Under the pieces are notes generated by a model. That model was given only the letters and a program-made list of their open reading frames with translations, had not been told where the DNA came from and searched no databases. The position numbers and the translations under genes are program-made. Shown piece after piece: positions 54,541-63,999 of a DNA stretch of 64,000 nucleotides. Origin of the DNA: Pelagibius sp. Alg239-R121 (GTDB taxonomy: Bacteria; Pseudomonadota; Alphaproteobacteria; Kiloniellales; Kiloniellaceae); assembly GCF_947331435.1 (NCBI RefSeq), contig NZ_CAMZOF010000001.1:62001-126000 (forward strand), in the 5' to 3' direction. Position 1 is the first letter of the stretch, and each line of letters starts with the position of its first letter.

Positions 54541-55095
54541 ATGAGCAAAGCCTTCACAAAAGAAAGCGACGGCGAAGACGAGGACCTGCCTGAAGAGGCG
54601 GAACCGCTGCCGCCTGGACTTAAGAACTATATCACGCCCGAAGGCTTGCAGCGTTTACGGGACGAACTCAAGCACCTGCGCGTTGAGGAACGCCCGAAAG
54701 TGGTTGAGGTGGTCTCCTGGGCGGCCGGCAATGGTGACCGGTCGGAAAACGGCGACTATATCTACGGCAAAAAGCGTCTCCGCGAGATCGATCGGCGCAT
54801 GCGCTTTCTGATCAAGCGGATAGAGATTGCCGAGGTCGTGGATCCCGCTCGCCAAACCAACCGCGAGCAGGTCTTTTTCGGTGCCACCGTCACTTACGCA
54901 GATTCGAATGACGCCGAACGCACGATCCGCATCGTGGGCGTCGACGAGGCCCGCAGCGAGTTCAACGAAGTAAGCTGGATTTCGCCGATTTCCCGGGCGT
55001 TGCTCAAAGCCGGTGAGGGCGATGTCGTCGAGGTCCGCACACCAAATGGACGGGAGCCTATCGAAGTGCTCGAAATCTCCTATCAGGACACCTGA
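54541..55095 (+). CDS. greB: Transcription elongation factor GreB
   Basis: A 184-residue GreA/GreB family factor. The N-terminal coiled coil carries the catalytic acidic tip G-D-R-S-E-N-G-D-Y-I-Y-G-K, and Y-I-T-P-E-G-L-Q-R-L-R-D-E-L starts the family region. Residues 1-25 form an acidic extension (E-S-D-G-E-D-E-D-L) not needed for the core. The Y-G-K-K-R-L-R-E-I form points to GreB. It rescues backtracked RNA polymerase by transcript cleavage. Confidence 0.93.
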   Translation: MSKAFTKESDGEDEDLPEEAEPLPPGLKNYITPEGLQRLRDELKHLRVEERPKVVEVVSWAAGNGDRSENGDYIYGKKRLREIDRRMRFLIKRIEIAEVVDPARQTNREQVFFGATVTYADSNDAERTIRIVGVDEARSEFNEVSWISPISRALLKAGEGDVVEVRTPNGREPIEVLEISYQDT

Positions 55096-55103
55096 AACGC
55101 GGC

Positions 55104-56243
55104 CTAAACCGACAGCGTATTATGGTTGCGGTCAAGAAATTCGCGAAAGGCGTCGAGCCCGACCTCTATGCCTTCCCGGCCAAACCCGATCCTAAAGCGA
55201 TCAGCCGGTGTCTCCATCAATTCTGACCGGTAGATCGATGCGGGCAGCAAAAGAACCCCGCTTTCTTCGATGAGCGCGGTACAGAAAGCTTCAACATCGC
55301 CTTGCCCCCGGTAACGGGGAAAGCCAATACAGCCGCCATCGGGATGCCGCCAGTTGAACATCGAGGGATAGTCGGCGAAAAACCGGTCCAGCGCTGCAAG
55401 GTTCCGTCGCAGCAATGTGCGGTTTCTCTCAAGAATTTTGTCACGAACAGTCAGTGCGATCACAGCGAGCCGCTCGCTCGGCGCAGAATTACAGATCGAC
55501 AGGTAGTGCTTGTAGCGTTCCAGCTTCAAGAGAGCGTCCGTATCCTGGCTGGCAATCCAACCGATCCGTAGACCGGGCAATCCATATGCCTTCGACATGA
55601 CCCCCAGGGAAAGGCCCTTCTCATAAGCGTCGGCGGCCTGCGGCAGGCATTTGGTCTCGTCAAGTTCGAGCATCCGGTAGACTTCGTCGTTGAAGAGATA
55701 AAGGCCGTGCTCACGACACAGCGCGATGAGTTCGGCATAATCCTCCTTTGGCATGACGGCGCCGGTCGGATTGTTCGGAAAGTTGACCGAGACAAGCTTT
55801 GTGTTAGGTCGAATCGCTTGCCTGATATCATCAACATCCAGGCGCCAGCCATTGTCCGGGTCGAGCGGCACACCGGTGACATCGCAGATGTCTAGGGGGA
55901 TCGTTTCCGCTGCCTGATAGTTCGGTACCACCACGATCACATGATCGTCGCGCGTTAAGAGGACGCGCATAGCGGCGTAAACGCCTTCCTCGGCGCCCGC
56001 GAAGCAGAGGATGTTCTCCGGCGCCATCCGATCGTAGGTGGCGGCAATCGCAGTGCGAAGGTCAGGGGCACCCCAGGTTTCTGTATAACCAAGCCAGAGG
56101 TCCTTGAACACGTTCGCTTCTGGGATGCCCGCGAGACCGCAAAGAGCGCCGATGCTCATACTCTGAACATCTGAAGCCGTCATGTGATGCTTGGCGGTAA
56201 ATTCCCATTTTGAGAAGTAGGTCTCGAGTTCGAAATTGCGCAT
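55104..56243 (-). CDS. PLP-dependent aminotransferase, class I/II
   Basis: A 379-residue fold-type I aminotransferase. N-F-P-N-N-P-T-G, F-N-D-E-V-Y-R (with the PLP Asp/Tyr pair) and the Schiff-base lysine in S-K-A-Y-G-L-P-G-L-R-I-G-W are visible. The substrate is unknown. It follows the YheO-type regulator gene by four bases, so it is very likely a target of that regulator's metabolic signal, perhaps an amino acid. The ATG at 56243 fits the family; an upstream start would add 20 residues overlapping the regulator. Confidence 0.88.
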   Translation of the reverse strand: MRNFELETYFSKWEFTAKHHMTASDVQSMSIGALCGLAGIPEANVFKDLWLGYTETWGAPDLRTAIAATYDRMAPENILCFAGAEEGVYAAMRVLLTRDDHVIVVVPNYQAAETIPLDICDVTGVPLDPDNGWRLDVDDIRQAIRPNTKLVSVNFPNNPTGAVMPKEDYAELIALCREHGLYLFNDEVYRMLELDETKCLPQAADAYEKGLSLGVMSKAYGLPGLRIGWIASQDTDALLKLERYKHYLSICNSAPSERLAVIALTVRDKILERNRTLLRRNLAALDRFFADYPSMFNWRHPDGGCIGFPRYRGQGDVEAFCTALIEESGVLLLPASIYRSELMETPADRFRIGFGREGIEVGLDAFREFLDRNHNTLSV

Positions 56244-56247
56244 TGGC

Positions 56248-56904
56248 CTACACCGCCTCCACCGAATCTTTGAACCCCATCGGATCCTTTTTGCGACGGG
56301 CATCTTTCAAAAGGTTGTAGAGACTGGCGCGGGATATTCCGAGCGTCTTGGCGGCATATTCCGGAGATCCCCGCATCTGTAGAACACCGGCCCGTTCGAG
56401 GGCTCTGATCAGCGCAACCTTGTCATCGCGCTTTGCTGTGACGAGTGTGACGCCGCGCTCTGCAAGCGTTTGCGCAATCACCGTATTTGCCGCTGCGCGC
56501 CAATCCTGCGCAAACAGCGCTTTTGAGTGCGGCGCCTGTCCGATCACGCTTAAGGACGCAATGAGATCCGCAGCCGCGGAAAAGGCAGCGGTGCGCATAT
56601 TCACGCAAATCAGCCCGATGGGCCGGCTTTCGCTATCCCGTACGACCGCGGTGAAGGATCGCAGCACCTCCCCATCCCAATTGGTTTGCGCATAAGGGCC
56701 GATGATGTCGCAGGCATCGACATCCGCCTCAAGGCCTTTGGTGTCGATGAGTGACTCATCGCCCGCAACGCGATTGGAGAGGCTTCCCTCAATCCCCGCT
56801 ATTTTGCCGGTAAGAAGATCATGCAGGACGACCTCCACCTGCCCGGGGAAAAGCCGGGCGATCAGGACGCTCACGGGGCCGTATTGCTGCGATAGTAGAT
56901 TCAT
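56248..56904 (-). CDS. YheO/DauR-type regulator (PAS-like + HTH)
   Basis: A 218-residue transcription regulator. The N-terminal YheO-like PAS domain shows E-V-V-L-H-D-L and S-L-S-N-R and ends with R-P-I-G-L-I-C-V-N; the C-terminal HTH reads A-A-K-T-L-G-I-S-R-A-S-L-Y-N-L-L. The known relative DauR controls D-arginine use. It is four bases from the aminotransferase gene, forming a regulator-enzyme pair. I chose the ATG at 56904 (M-N-L-L-S-Q-Q-Y); a GTG five codons upstream is the alternative. The upstream region is AT-rich. Confidence 0.83.
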   Translation of the reverse strand: MNLLSQQYGPVSVLIARLFPGQVEVVLHDLLTGKIAGIEGSLSNRVAGDESLIDTKGLEADVDACDIIGPYAQTNWDGEVLRSFTAVVRDSESRPIGLICVNMRTAAFSAAADLIASLSVIGQAPHSKALFAQDWRAAANTVIAQTLAERGVTLVTAKRDDKVALIRALERAGVLQMRGSPEYAAKTLGISRASLYNLLKDARRKKDPMGFKDSVEAV

Positions 56905-57050
56905 GCATTCATTGAGCACGATTTAAATAATATGTCTATTTTTATATTTTTTGTCTTATTCTTTCTGGCAGTCAGCTGCCGCGAACGAAGACGAGGTCGC
57001 ACTGGAACGACAAACATTGCAGAAGCCAGCAAGACCCGCAGATCAGTCTC

Positions 57051-57947
57051 TCAGGCTGCGTAGAGTTTTGCGTAGCGCGAAGGCGTAAGACCAAAGGCGG
57101 ATTTGAACATTCGGGTAAAGTGCGCCTGATCGGCGAAGCCGGCCTCCAGAGCCAGTTCAGCGAGCGATCCCTGCGGGCTCAAGCGGCAACGCGCGTAATC
57201 GAGGCGGCGCGCAAGGGAATAGCGATAAGGGCTGGTGCCAAAGGCAGATCTGAACTGGCGCGCAAGATCGTAGCGGGTCAGTCCGCTGACCATTTCCAGT
57301 TCCGCTGATGCCACGACCCGGTGGTGTTCGGCATCGAGAAATTGTCTGGCCTTCTCCAGCGCAGCCAAATCAAAATTTCTACAGGAGGTTCCAGAAACAG
57401 ACTTGGGATCACCTTGGCGCAGGCCTTCCGCCAGCTCGAAAATCATGCTGTCCGCAGCCAGCGGCTCAAGCCTTGGCTGAAAACCGTCATGAAATGCGGT
57501 CCCGATCACTCCAGCAAGCTTCGGATTAACGGAGACAGCCTCAGGAACGAAAGGCAGGCTGGCCCTTGGGCCTGCAATCTGACGTACAGCCTCAATTACG
57601 CGTACGGGAGATACGTACAGCATGCGATAACCGAAGCCTTCGTCACTGCCTGCGTGCCCGTCATGCGCTTCATCCGGGTGCAATACGATCACCTTTCCAG
57701 CCGTACTGGCCTGAGAAGCACCGCGATAGTCAAAAGCCTGTACGCCCAGATCGGTAAGGCCGATGGCGTAGGTGTCGTGCCGGTGTTTGTCGTAGGCATG
57801 ACCTTCGAACCAGGCCTCGAACAGCTCGACACCGGGAGCAGAGGCAACCGCGCGGAACCAATCGCGGCCATTTGCTCTACGCTGCCCTTTCGGCCCGCAC
57901 AAACGTTCAAGACCTGCGCTGCTTGATCTGTTTCTCTTATCGACCAT
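57051..57947 (-). CDS. AraC family transcriptional regulator
   Basis: A 298-residue protein with an N-terminal AraC-type cupin sensor (H-R-H-D-T-Y-A-I-G-L-T; H-P-D-E-A-H-D-G-H) and a C-terminal double HTH (~200-298; L-T-R-Y-D-L-A-R-Q-F-R-S-A-F-G-T-S-P; A-L-E-A-G-F-A-D-Q-A-H-F-T-R-M-F-K). The ligand is unknown. It is divergent from the cupin-LysE pair with only 45 bases between, and such AraC/LysE neighbours often regulate amino acid export; that is a reasonable guess here. Confidence 0.9.
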   Translation of the reverse strand: MVDKRNRSSSAGLERLCGPKGQRRANGRDWFRAVASAPGVELFEAWFEGHAYDKHRHDTYAIGLTDLGVQAFDYRGASQASTAGKVIVLHPDEAHDGHAGSDEGFGYRMLYVSPVRVIEAVRQIAGPRASLPFVPEAVSVNPKLAGVIGTAFHDGFQPRLEPLAADSMIFELAEGLRQGDPKSVSGTSCRNFDLAALEKARQFLDAEHHRVVASAELEMVSGLTRYDLARQFRSAFGTSPYRYSLARRLDYARCRLSPQGSLAELALEAGFADQAHFTRMFKSAFGLTPSRYAKLYAA

Positions 57948-57992
57948 GGGACTCCGAAGTGGCTTATCCAGAATCAGATAGGAGGTGCCGTC

Positions 57993-58364
57993 ATGCCTTA
58001 CGACCCCGGTACGATAAATCTGGCCGACAAGTTCGGCAAATTTTCCGAGCGCTGGTCACCAAAGATCATTGGTCAGCTTAACAACTTGCATATCAAAATC
58101 GCGAAGATCCAGGGGGAGTTCACCTGGCACAGTCACGAAGACACGGACGAACTTTTTATGGTTCATAAAGGCCGCCTGACGATCAGGTACCGAGATGGAG
58201 AAGCGACCCTTGGCCCCGGCGACATCCACGTCGTGCCAAAAGGGGTCGAGCACCTGCCGGTTGCCGAAGAGGAATGCGAGATCATCATGATCGAGCCGGC
58301 TGGCACACTCAACACAGGCGACGCCAGTGATGAACGAACCGTCGAGGATCCACCCTGGATTTAG
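57993..58364 (+). CDS. Cupin domain protein
   Basis: A 123-residue single-domain cupin. Motif 1 is H-S-H-E-D-T-D-E-L-F-M-V and motif 2 L-G-P-G-D-I-H-V-V-P-K-G-V-E-H, giving three His and one Glu as likely metal ligands. Its role is unknown. TAGGAGGTG lies upstream. It is 33 bases ahead of the LysE-family gene and divergent from AraC, so the three form a small locus. Confidence 0.88.
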   Translation: MPYDPGTINLADKFGKFSERWSPKIIGQLNNLHIKIAKIQGEFTWHSHEDTDELFMVHKGRLTIRYRDGEATLGPGDIHVVPKGVEHLPVAEEECEIIMIEPAGTLNTGDASDERTVEDPPWI

Positions 58365-58397
58365 GCCCCCGTTTCCGGCAATTGAAGGGTCAAGCAA

Positions 58398-59009
58398 ATG
58401 TCTCCCGAGCAGGCGCTCGCCTTTTTCCTCTTCGCCTTTGTCGCTGCCGTCACACCCGGGCCGAGCAACGTGCTGTTGACCGCGACCGGAGCCAATGCCG
58501 GTCTGCAGCGCGGTTTGCCCTGTCTCTTTGGGGTCGTCCTGGGCATGGGCTTCATGATGGCTGTGGTCGCCTTCGGTCTGGGCTCCGTCGTCCTGGACAG
58601 TCCCCGGGTTTTGGAGGTCTTGAAGTGGGGCGGAGCAGCCTTCCTGCTGTGGCTGGCGTGGAAAATCGCAAGCTCAAACCCCTCGGAGGCGCAATCCAAG
58701 CAAGAGCCCCAAAACACCAAACCGATCGGCTTCCTGGGTGCCGCATCCTTCCAGTGGGTCAATCCGAAGTCCTGGCTTGTTTGCGCTGGCGCCGCGGGAA
58801 CTTACCTGCAGGCCGATGCCGCTGGTGCTTTGCTTCAGTCTCTCGCGCTCGGCGGGGTTTTCATCCTCGCCGCTCTGCCGAGTTCTTTCCTCTGGCTCGT
58901 CGCGGGCGTTGCCCTGCAGCAGGTCCTCCGCGAACCCAAGAGGCTGCGCCTCTTCAACATCATCATGGGTGGCCTTTTGGCTGGTTCAGTGGTGTTCTTT
59001 ATCTGGTAA
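58398..59009 (+). CDS. LysE/RhtB family amino acid exporter
   Basis: A 203-residue membrane protein with about six helices. The family signature near the start is V-T-P-G-P-S-N-V-L-L-T and later G-A-A-F-L-L-W-L-A-W-K and W-V-N-P-K-S-W. LysE-type proteins export amino acids or similar metabolites. The substrate is unknown. It follows the cupin gene by 33 bases and is probably regulated with it. Confidence 0.9.
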   Translation: MSPEQALAFFLFAFVAAVTPGPSNVLLTATGANAGLQRGLPCLFGVVLGMGFMMAVVAFGLGSVVLDSPRVLEVLKWGGAAFLLWLAWKIASSNPSEAQSKQEPQNTKPIGFLGAASFQWVNPKSWLVCAGAAGTYLQADAAGALLQSLALGGVFILAALPSSFLWLVAGVALQQVLREPKRLRLFNIIMGGLLAGSVVFFIW

Positions 59010-59116
59010 CCTGTGGCAGTCACCGAGACTTGACGCAGAGATCCCGATAGCCTTTGGACAGTCCGGCGCAGATCGGATATGCAAGGCACAGCGCAGCGCG
59101 AACCGGAGGTGGAGAG

Positions 59117-60763
59117 ATGAGCAGCAACCCAAGCAACGTGGGCCAGGACGTCAAAGGACTTGGGACCCTGTTTCCACTGGGCGAAGACACCACACCATAC
59201 CGCAAACTCTCCGACGAAGGCGTTTCCGTCGAGAACTTCAACGGCGAAGAGATTCTAAAAGTCGATGCCGAAGCGATCCGACTGCTGTCCGAGCAGGCCT
59301 TTATGGACATCAACCATTTGCTGCGCCCCGGTCATTTGGAACAGCTGCGCAAGATTCTGGACGATCCAGAAGCTTCGCCAAACGATCGCTTCGTTGCCTT
59401 TGATCTGTTGAAAAACGCGAACATCGCCGCGGGTGAAATCCTGCCCATGTGCCAGGACACGGGTACGGCAATCATCATGGGCAAGAAAGGCCGCCGGGTC
59501 TGGACAGCAGGCGGCGACGACAGCGCGTTGGGTAGAGGTGTGCTTGACGCCTACGACAAGCGCAACCTGCGTTACAGCCAGGTCTCGCCAGTGACCATGT
59601 ACGAGGAAAAAAACACCGCTAACAACCTGCCAGCCCAAATCGAGATCTACGCGGAAGGCGAAGACGCCTACAAGTTTCTCTTCATCGCCAAAGGCGGCGG
59701 CTCGGCCAACAAATCCTTCCTGTTTCAGGCCACCCCTTCGATGCTGACGCCGGATCGGCTGATCGAATTTCTGGACGAAAAGATTCGCACTTTGGGGACT
59801 GCCGCTTGCCCGCCCTATCACCTGGCGATCTGTATCGGCGGCACCTCGGCCGAAATGGCGCTGAAGACCGTGAAGCTGGCCAGTTGCCGCTACCTGGACA
59901 GCCTTCCGACCCAGGGTTCCGACCAGGGCCATGCCTTCCGCGATACCGAGATGGAAGCGCAGATCTTCAAGCTGACCCAGAACATGGGGATCGGTGCACA
60001 GTTCGGCGGCAAGTATTTCTGTCACGATGTGCGTGTCGTGCGCCTGCCACGCCACGGCGCCAGCTTGCCGATCGCGTTGGGTGTTTCCTGCTCCGCCGAC
60101 CGTCAGGCCATGGGCAAGATCACCAAGGACGGCGTCTTCCTCGAACAGCTGGAGACCAACCCGGCCAAGTATCTGCCGGATGTCGATGCCGAATCGCTAG
60201 GTGGCGAGGTCGTGAAAATCGATCTCACCCGGCCCATGCCTGAAATCCTGACGGAGCTCAACAAGCACCCGATCAAGACCCGTCTTTCGCTGACCGGACC
60301 AGTGATCGTCGCCCGCGATGCTGCCCACGCCAAGCTCCGCGCACGTTTGGACGCCGGCGAGCCGCTTCCCGATTACTTCAAGAATCACCCGGTCTACTAC
60401 GCCGGACCGGCCAAGACACCTGAGGGCTACGCATCGGGCTCCTTCGGGCCAACCACGGCGGGGCGGATGGATGGCTTCGTCGATCAGTTCCAGGCCGCCG
60501 GTGGCTCCATGGTCATGCTGGCCAAGGGCAACCGCAGCAGTAAGGTCCGCCGGGCCTGTGCCGCACACGGCGGGTTTTATCTGGGCTCAATCGGTGGCCC
60601 GGCCGCGCGTCTGGCTCAGGACTGCATCCGCAAGGTCGAATGCATCGAATATCCAGAACTGGGCATGGAGGCCATCTGGCGCATCGATGTGGAAGACTTC
60701 CCGGCCTTCATCGTGATCGACGGCAAGGGTAACGACTTCTTCCTCGACCTGAATCTGGAATAG
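59117..60763 (+). CDS. Fumarate hydratase, class I (iron-sulfur)
   Basis: A 548-residue [4Fe-4S] fumarase that interconverts fumarate and malate. M-C-Q-D-T-G-T-A holds the first cluster cysteine; the T-A-A-C-P-P-Y-H and V-S-C-S-A-D segments fit the other conserved cysteines. The C-terminal domain begins near G-G-E-V-V-K-I-D and includes [19 protein letters not shown] lies upstream of the ATG at 59117. Being a class I enzyme, it is oxygen-sensitive. It is convergent with the LysR gene with two bases between. Confidence 0.92.
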   Translation: MSSNPSNVGQDVKGLGTLFPLGEDTTPYRKLSDEGVSVENFNGEEILKVDAEAIRLLSEQAFMDINHLLRPGHLEQLRKILDDPEASPNDRFVAFDLLKNANIAAGEILPMCQDTGTAIIMGKKGRRVWTAGGDDSALGRGVLDAYDKRNLRYSQVSPVTMYEEKNTANNLPAQIEIYAEGEDAYKFLFIAKGGGSANKSFLFQATPSMLTPDRLIEFLDEKIRTLGTAACPPYHLAICIGGTSAEMALKTVKLASCRYLDSLPTQGSDQGHAFRDTEMEAQIFKLTQNMGIGAQFGGKYFCHDVRVVRLPRHGASLPIALGVSCSADRQAMGKITKDGVFLEQLETNPAKYLPDVDAESLGGEVVKIDLTRPMPEILTELNKHPIKTRLSLTGPVIVARDAAHAKLRARLDAGEPLPDYFKNHPVYYAGPAKTPEGYASGSFGPTTAGRMDGFVDQFQAAGGSMVMLAKGNRSSKVRRACAAHGGFYLGSIGGPAARLAQDCIRKVECIEYPELGMEAIWRIDVEDFPAFIVIDGKGNDFFLDLNLE

Positions 60764-60765
60764 CC

Positions 60766-61671
60766 CTAACCGGCCAACAGATGCTTTGCAAAGGCGCGCT
60801 CGGTGAGCGAGGGTTTCTTGTCGAGCAACTGGACCAGCGAGATACGGTTGATTTCATCCGCCGGACCGGAAAGAACGGCGCGTAACTCGCCACGCTGCAG
60901 TTCGGGCTCAACCAGGTGCGAACCGAACACCGCAAGGCCAAGGGACAACTTCACGGCTTCGACGAGGGCGTGGCTGTCATCAACCGTCAGCGCAATGTCC
61001 AGGTTTGGCGGCACCTTGCCGAAGTGATGGCGGAACCAGCTTTTGAGATCAAAGATCTGACTCTGATGAGTCAGGAACTCAGACTTCGCCAGCGATTCGA
61101 AACTTGTGTCTGCGAGCCCGTGCTGTTCGTAGTAATCCCGCGAGCAGAGCAGCGTCATGCGTTCTTCGAACAGGGTTTCCAAGCTGAATAACGACGATCG
61201 AAGCCGCGAGGGATTGAAGTCATCGAAGACGTCGGCAATCGTGAAATCCAACTCGCCTTCCTCAAGCAGCGACAACAGTCGCGTCTGATTACCCAGCTCA
61301 AGGGCAAACTCGACCTCGGGGTAACGGGCCCGGAAGGAGGCCAGCTTTGCCGGAAGATAACAGCGGCCGAAAGCGACGGGCGCGCCGAGTTTAAGCAGAC
61401 CGGATGGACGCTCCCCCGCAGCTTTGATTGCGCGCACTTCACTCTCCAAGGACGACAGAAAGGGATCGATGCGCCGGAACAGGCTGTGTCCTGCCGAGGT
61501 CGGTACCAATCCTCTCGCTGCGCGGGTGAAGAGCGCCACGCCGATTTCCGCCTCCAGTTTGCTGAGCGATTGACTGACGGCGGAGCGGGTGACGGAAAGC
61601 GCACGTGCTGCCCCTACGGTGTTATTGTTCTGGTAGACGGCTTGAAAAGCACGCAGACGATTGAGATCCAT
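60766..61671 (-). CDS. LysR family transcriptional regulator
   Basis: A 301-residue LysR-type regulator. The HTH is at residues 1-60 (L-R-A-F-Q-A-V-Y; A-L-S-V-T-R-S-A-V-S-Q-S-L-S-K-L-E), followed by a periplasmic-binding-protein-like effector domain (~90-295). A perfect inverted repeat lies 13-42 bases before its start and faces the divergent SnoaL-like gene, a classic LysR arrangement. The effector is unknown. Confidence 0.92.
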   Translation of the reverse strand: MDLNRLRAFQAVYQNNNTVGAARALSVTRSAVSQSLSKLEAEIGVALFTRAARGLVPTSAGHSLFRRIDPFLSSLESEVRAIKAAGERPSGLLKLGAPVAFGRCYLPAKLASFRARYPEVEFALELGNQTRLLSLLEEGELDFTIADVFDDFNPSRLRSSLFSLETLFEERMTLLCSRDYYEQHGLADTSFESLAKSEFLTHQSQIFDLKSWFRHHFGKVPPNLDIALTVDDSHALVEAVKLSLGLAVFGSHLVEPELQRGELRAVLSGPADEINRISLVQLLDKKPSLTERAFAKHLLAG

Positions 61672-61683
61672 TTTGCTTAACCT

Positions 61684-61713
61684 TGCTAATCCTGTAGCTG
61701 TAAATGATTAGCA
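61684..61713. promoter_or_regulatory. LysR-type inverted repeat
   Basis: TGCTAATC (61684-61691) and GATTAGCA (61706-61713) are exact reverse complements with 14 bases between, in the divergent LysR / SnoaL-like promoter. A TGCTAATCC half-site recurs at 62238-62246 upstream of the PhzF gene. Confidence 0.65.
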
Positions 61714-61818
61714 GGAATTATCAAAAGGCGGCAGAAAGATTGATGTATCGCGGTTTTTTGGTTGTTTTCCAATGTGCTTAACCAGTAGCAAAACTATTAA
61801 TTAACGAAGAGTTAAAAT

Positions 61819-62190
61819 ATGAATGACACTGACCTTTCAGCGTTGATTGACCGCTACTGCGCGGTCTGGCGGGAACCCGACTCGGCGGCACGAGCTTCCC
61901 TCCTGGAGGTCGTCTGGCATAAGGACGGGCGCTATTGCGATCCGACTGCTGAAGCGGTAGGACGCGCCGCACTCAACAATCTCATTGGCGAAACCCTGAC
62001 GCGCTTTCCGGGCGGTCAAGTCATGCGCCTTAGCGCCGTGGATGTTCACCACGATTGCTTTCGCTTCACCTGGACTATGCAGCTGGGCGAAGGGAAACAA
62101 CTGCCAGAAAGTATCGATTTCGGCAGGCTCGCGGAAGATGGGCGCATCGCTGAGATTGTTGGGTTTTTCGGATTGATCGGCGGCGAGTGA
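61819..62190 (+). CDS. SnoaL/NTF2-like fold protein
   Basis: A 123-residue protein with the cone-shaped SnoaL/NTF2 pattern: L-I-D-R-Y-C-A-V-W-R-E-P-D at the start, D-G-R-Y-C-D-P-T, and a terminal D-G-R-I-A-E-I-V-G-F-F-G. Members are often small isomerases, hydrolases or ligand-binding proteins. The function is unknown. It is divergent from the LysR gene and is its likely target. Confidence 0.8.
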   Translation: MNDTDLSALIDRYCAVWREPDSAARASLLEVVWHKDGRYCDPTAEAVGRAALNNLIGETLTRFPGGQVMRLSAVDVHHDCFRFTWTMQLGEGKQLPESIDFGRLAEDGRIAEIVGFFGLIGGE

Positions 62191-62228
62191 ACCGGTGATT
62201 TCAGCGCGTGAACGACATATCCTATTAG

Positions 62229-62246
62229 GTTAGTACTGCTAATCCA
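62229..62246. promoter_or_regulatory. Second TGCTAATCC half-site before the PhzF gene
   Basis: GGTTAG (62229-62234) opposes TGCTAATCC (62238-62246), an imperfect palindrome sharing its half-site with the LysR box at 61684. It suggests that the same regulator may act on the PhzF gene. Confidence 0.45.
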
Positions 62247-62360
62247 ATTCGTTACCAAGTTTAACTTTTTTACTCGTCCGACTCACCATAAATCTGAAGA
62301 CAACAGCGGCCTCGGATGTCCCGATGGCCTTTCGCACTTCAGATTCAAAGGAACAGAGCA

Positions 62361-63197
62361 ATGGACCTGCTACGGATTTCAGCCTTTTCGGAACATGGCA
62401 ATGGCGGCAACCCGGCCGGCGTCGCCTTCGTAGAGACCATGCCGACCGAAGCGGAGATGCTGAAGACCGCTGCCGAGGTGGGCTATTCGGAAACCGCTTT
62501 CCTCACCCAGACCGACAAGGGTTGGCGCGTTCGCTACTTCGCGCCGGAAACCGAGGTGCCCTTCTGCGGTCACGCCACCATCGCAAGCGGCGCGGCATTG
62601 GGTGCGCGCTTTGGGGCCGGCACCTACGCGCTGGAGCTCAATGATGCCAACATCACCGTCGACGCGGAGCAAACCGGCAGCAACGGTTGGGGCGCAGCCC
62701 TGCAGTCGCCCGAAACCTGGTCCAAATCCGCGCCCGAAGACCTGACCAAACCGGTTCTCGCCGCTTTCGGTCTCAACCAGGATGACTTGGACCCACGCCT
62801 GCCTCTGCGTATCGCCAACGCCGGTGCCTCCCACCTGGTCATCGGCCTGGCCAGCCGGGCAACTCTCGCCGGGATGAGTTATCCCTTCGATGAGGTCAAA
62901 GCCATCATGGCCGACGCCGGCCTGACCACCATCAGCCTGATCTGGGCCGAAAACGACAGCCGCTTCCATGCCCGCAACCCCTTTGCGGTCGGCGGCGTCT
63001 ACGAAGATCCGGCTACCGGGGCGGCAGCCGCCGCTTTCGGCGGCTATCTGCGCGATATCGGCTGGCTCAAGGACGGCGGCACCATCGAGATCCTGCAGGG
63101 TCAGGACATGGGTGCGCCCTCTGCACTAATGGTCAAGATTAGCCCGACTAAAGGAGAGAGCGTACGGGTATCAGGCGGCACGCATGTGATTGAATGA
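62361..63197 (+). CDS. PhzF family isomerase-like protein
   Basis: A 278-residue protein of the PhzF/diaminopimelate-epimerase-like fold: F-S-E-H-G-N-G-G-N-P-A-G-V-A near the start, the catalytic-site G-Y-S-E-T-A-F-L, Y-F-A-P-E-T-E-V-P-F-C-G-H-A-T and the C-terminal E-D-P-A-T-G-A-A-A-A. Only the PhzF of phenazine producers has a proven role; no phenazine genes are here, so the substrate is unknown. AAAGGAA precedes the ATG at 62361. It may belong to the LysR-controlled unit. Confidence 0.88.
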   Translation: MDLLRISAFSEHGNGGNPAGVAFVETMPTEAEMLKTAAEVGYSETAFLTQTDKGWRVRYFAPETEVPFCGHATIASGAALGARFGAGTYALELNDANITVDAEQTGSNGWGAALQSPETWSKSAPEDLTKPVLAAFGLNQDDLDPRLPLRIANAGASHLVIGLASRATLAGMSYPFDEVKAIMADAGLTTISLIWAENDSRFHARNPFAVGGVYEDPATGAAAAAFGGYLRDIGWLKDGGTIEILQGQDMGAPSALMVKISPTKGESVRVSGGTHVIE

Positions 63198-63233
63198 ATG
63201 GGAATGAGCTGCGCATAAAGTTCAGCACAGCCC

Positions 63234-63999
63234 TCACCCCGCCTCGATCACCACCACCAGATCATGCGGCTCTACGCGAGTGCCCGCCGGAGCGACGACC
63301 TCAATCACTTTACCGCTCACCTCCGCGTAAACCGCCGTCTCCATCTTCATGGCTTCGATGGTGAAGAGGCGGTCGCCCTGTTCGACGGCATTGCCCGGTG
63401 AGGCAGAGACAGAAACGATCAGGCCGGGCATGGGCGCGCCGATCTGGCCGGGGTCGTTTTCGTCGGCCTTACGGTGCGTACGTGCGTTGGCGGCGAGCTG
63501 TCTGTCGGTAACCTTGACCGTACGTGGCTGGCCGTTGAGCTCGAAAAAGACCGTACGTTCACCGTCATCATTGGCATCGCTGGTGGCCTGATAGCGGATG
63601 ATCAGGGTTTTGCCGCGTTCGATATCGACACCAATCTCCTCGCCATGTTCCAGGCCGTAGAAAAAGGCGGGGGTCGGGAGGATTGCGACGTTACCGAAGC
63701 TGCGGCGGTGCTTGGCGTATTCCTCAAAGACGCTCGGATACATCAGATAAGAAGCCAGATCCCGGTCGCCGACCTTGCGGCGCAGCTTTCGCTCGATCTC
63801 GGCGCGTTCCTGCTCCAGGTCCAATTCCGGCACCACGGAGCCCGGACGCACGGTGATCGGCGTCTCGCCCTTAAGGATCTTGTCCTGCAGCGCCTTGGGA
63901 AAGCCACCCGGCGGCTGCCCCAGGTCGCCGCGGAACATCTCGATTACGGACTCGGGGAAGGCGACATCGTGGTTGGGATCCTGGACCTCGGCGGGGGTC
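63234..63999 (-). CDS. pyc: Pyruvate carboxylase, C-terminal part (cut by window edge)
   Basis: The last ~254 residues of a pyruvate carboxylase, reading in from the right edge. It covers the end of the carboxyltransferase region (E-V-Q-D-P-N-H-D-V-A-F-P-E-S-V), the allosteric/tetramerisation linker, and the biotin carrier domain with the biotinylated lysine in E-A-M-K-M-E-T. The enzyme carboxylates pyruvate to oxaloacetate using ATP and bicarbonate. The start lies outside the window. It is convergent with the PhzF gene. Confidence 0.92.
   Translation of the reverse strand, partial: TPAEVQDPNHDVAFPESVIEMFRGDLGQPPGGFPKALQDKILKGETPITVRPGSVVPELDLEQERAEIERKLRRKVGDRDLASYLMYPSVFEEYAKHRRSFGNVAILPTPAFFYGLEHGEEIGVDIERGKTLIIRYQATSDANDDGERTVFFELNGQPRTVKVTDRQLAANARTHRKADENDPGQIGAPMPGLIVSVSASPGNAVEQGDRLFTIEAMKMETAVYAEVSGKVIEVVAPAGTRVEPHDLVVVIEAG

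Noticed and set aside
59117-62190. LysR regulator as controller of the fumarase gene
   Set aside because: The two genes are convergent, and the only inverted repeat lies on the other side of the LysR gene, facing the SnoaL-like gene.
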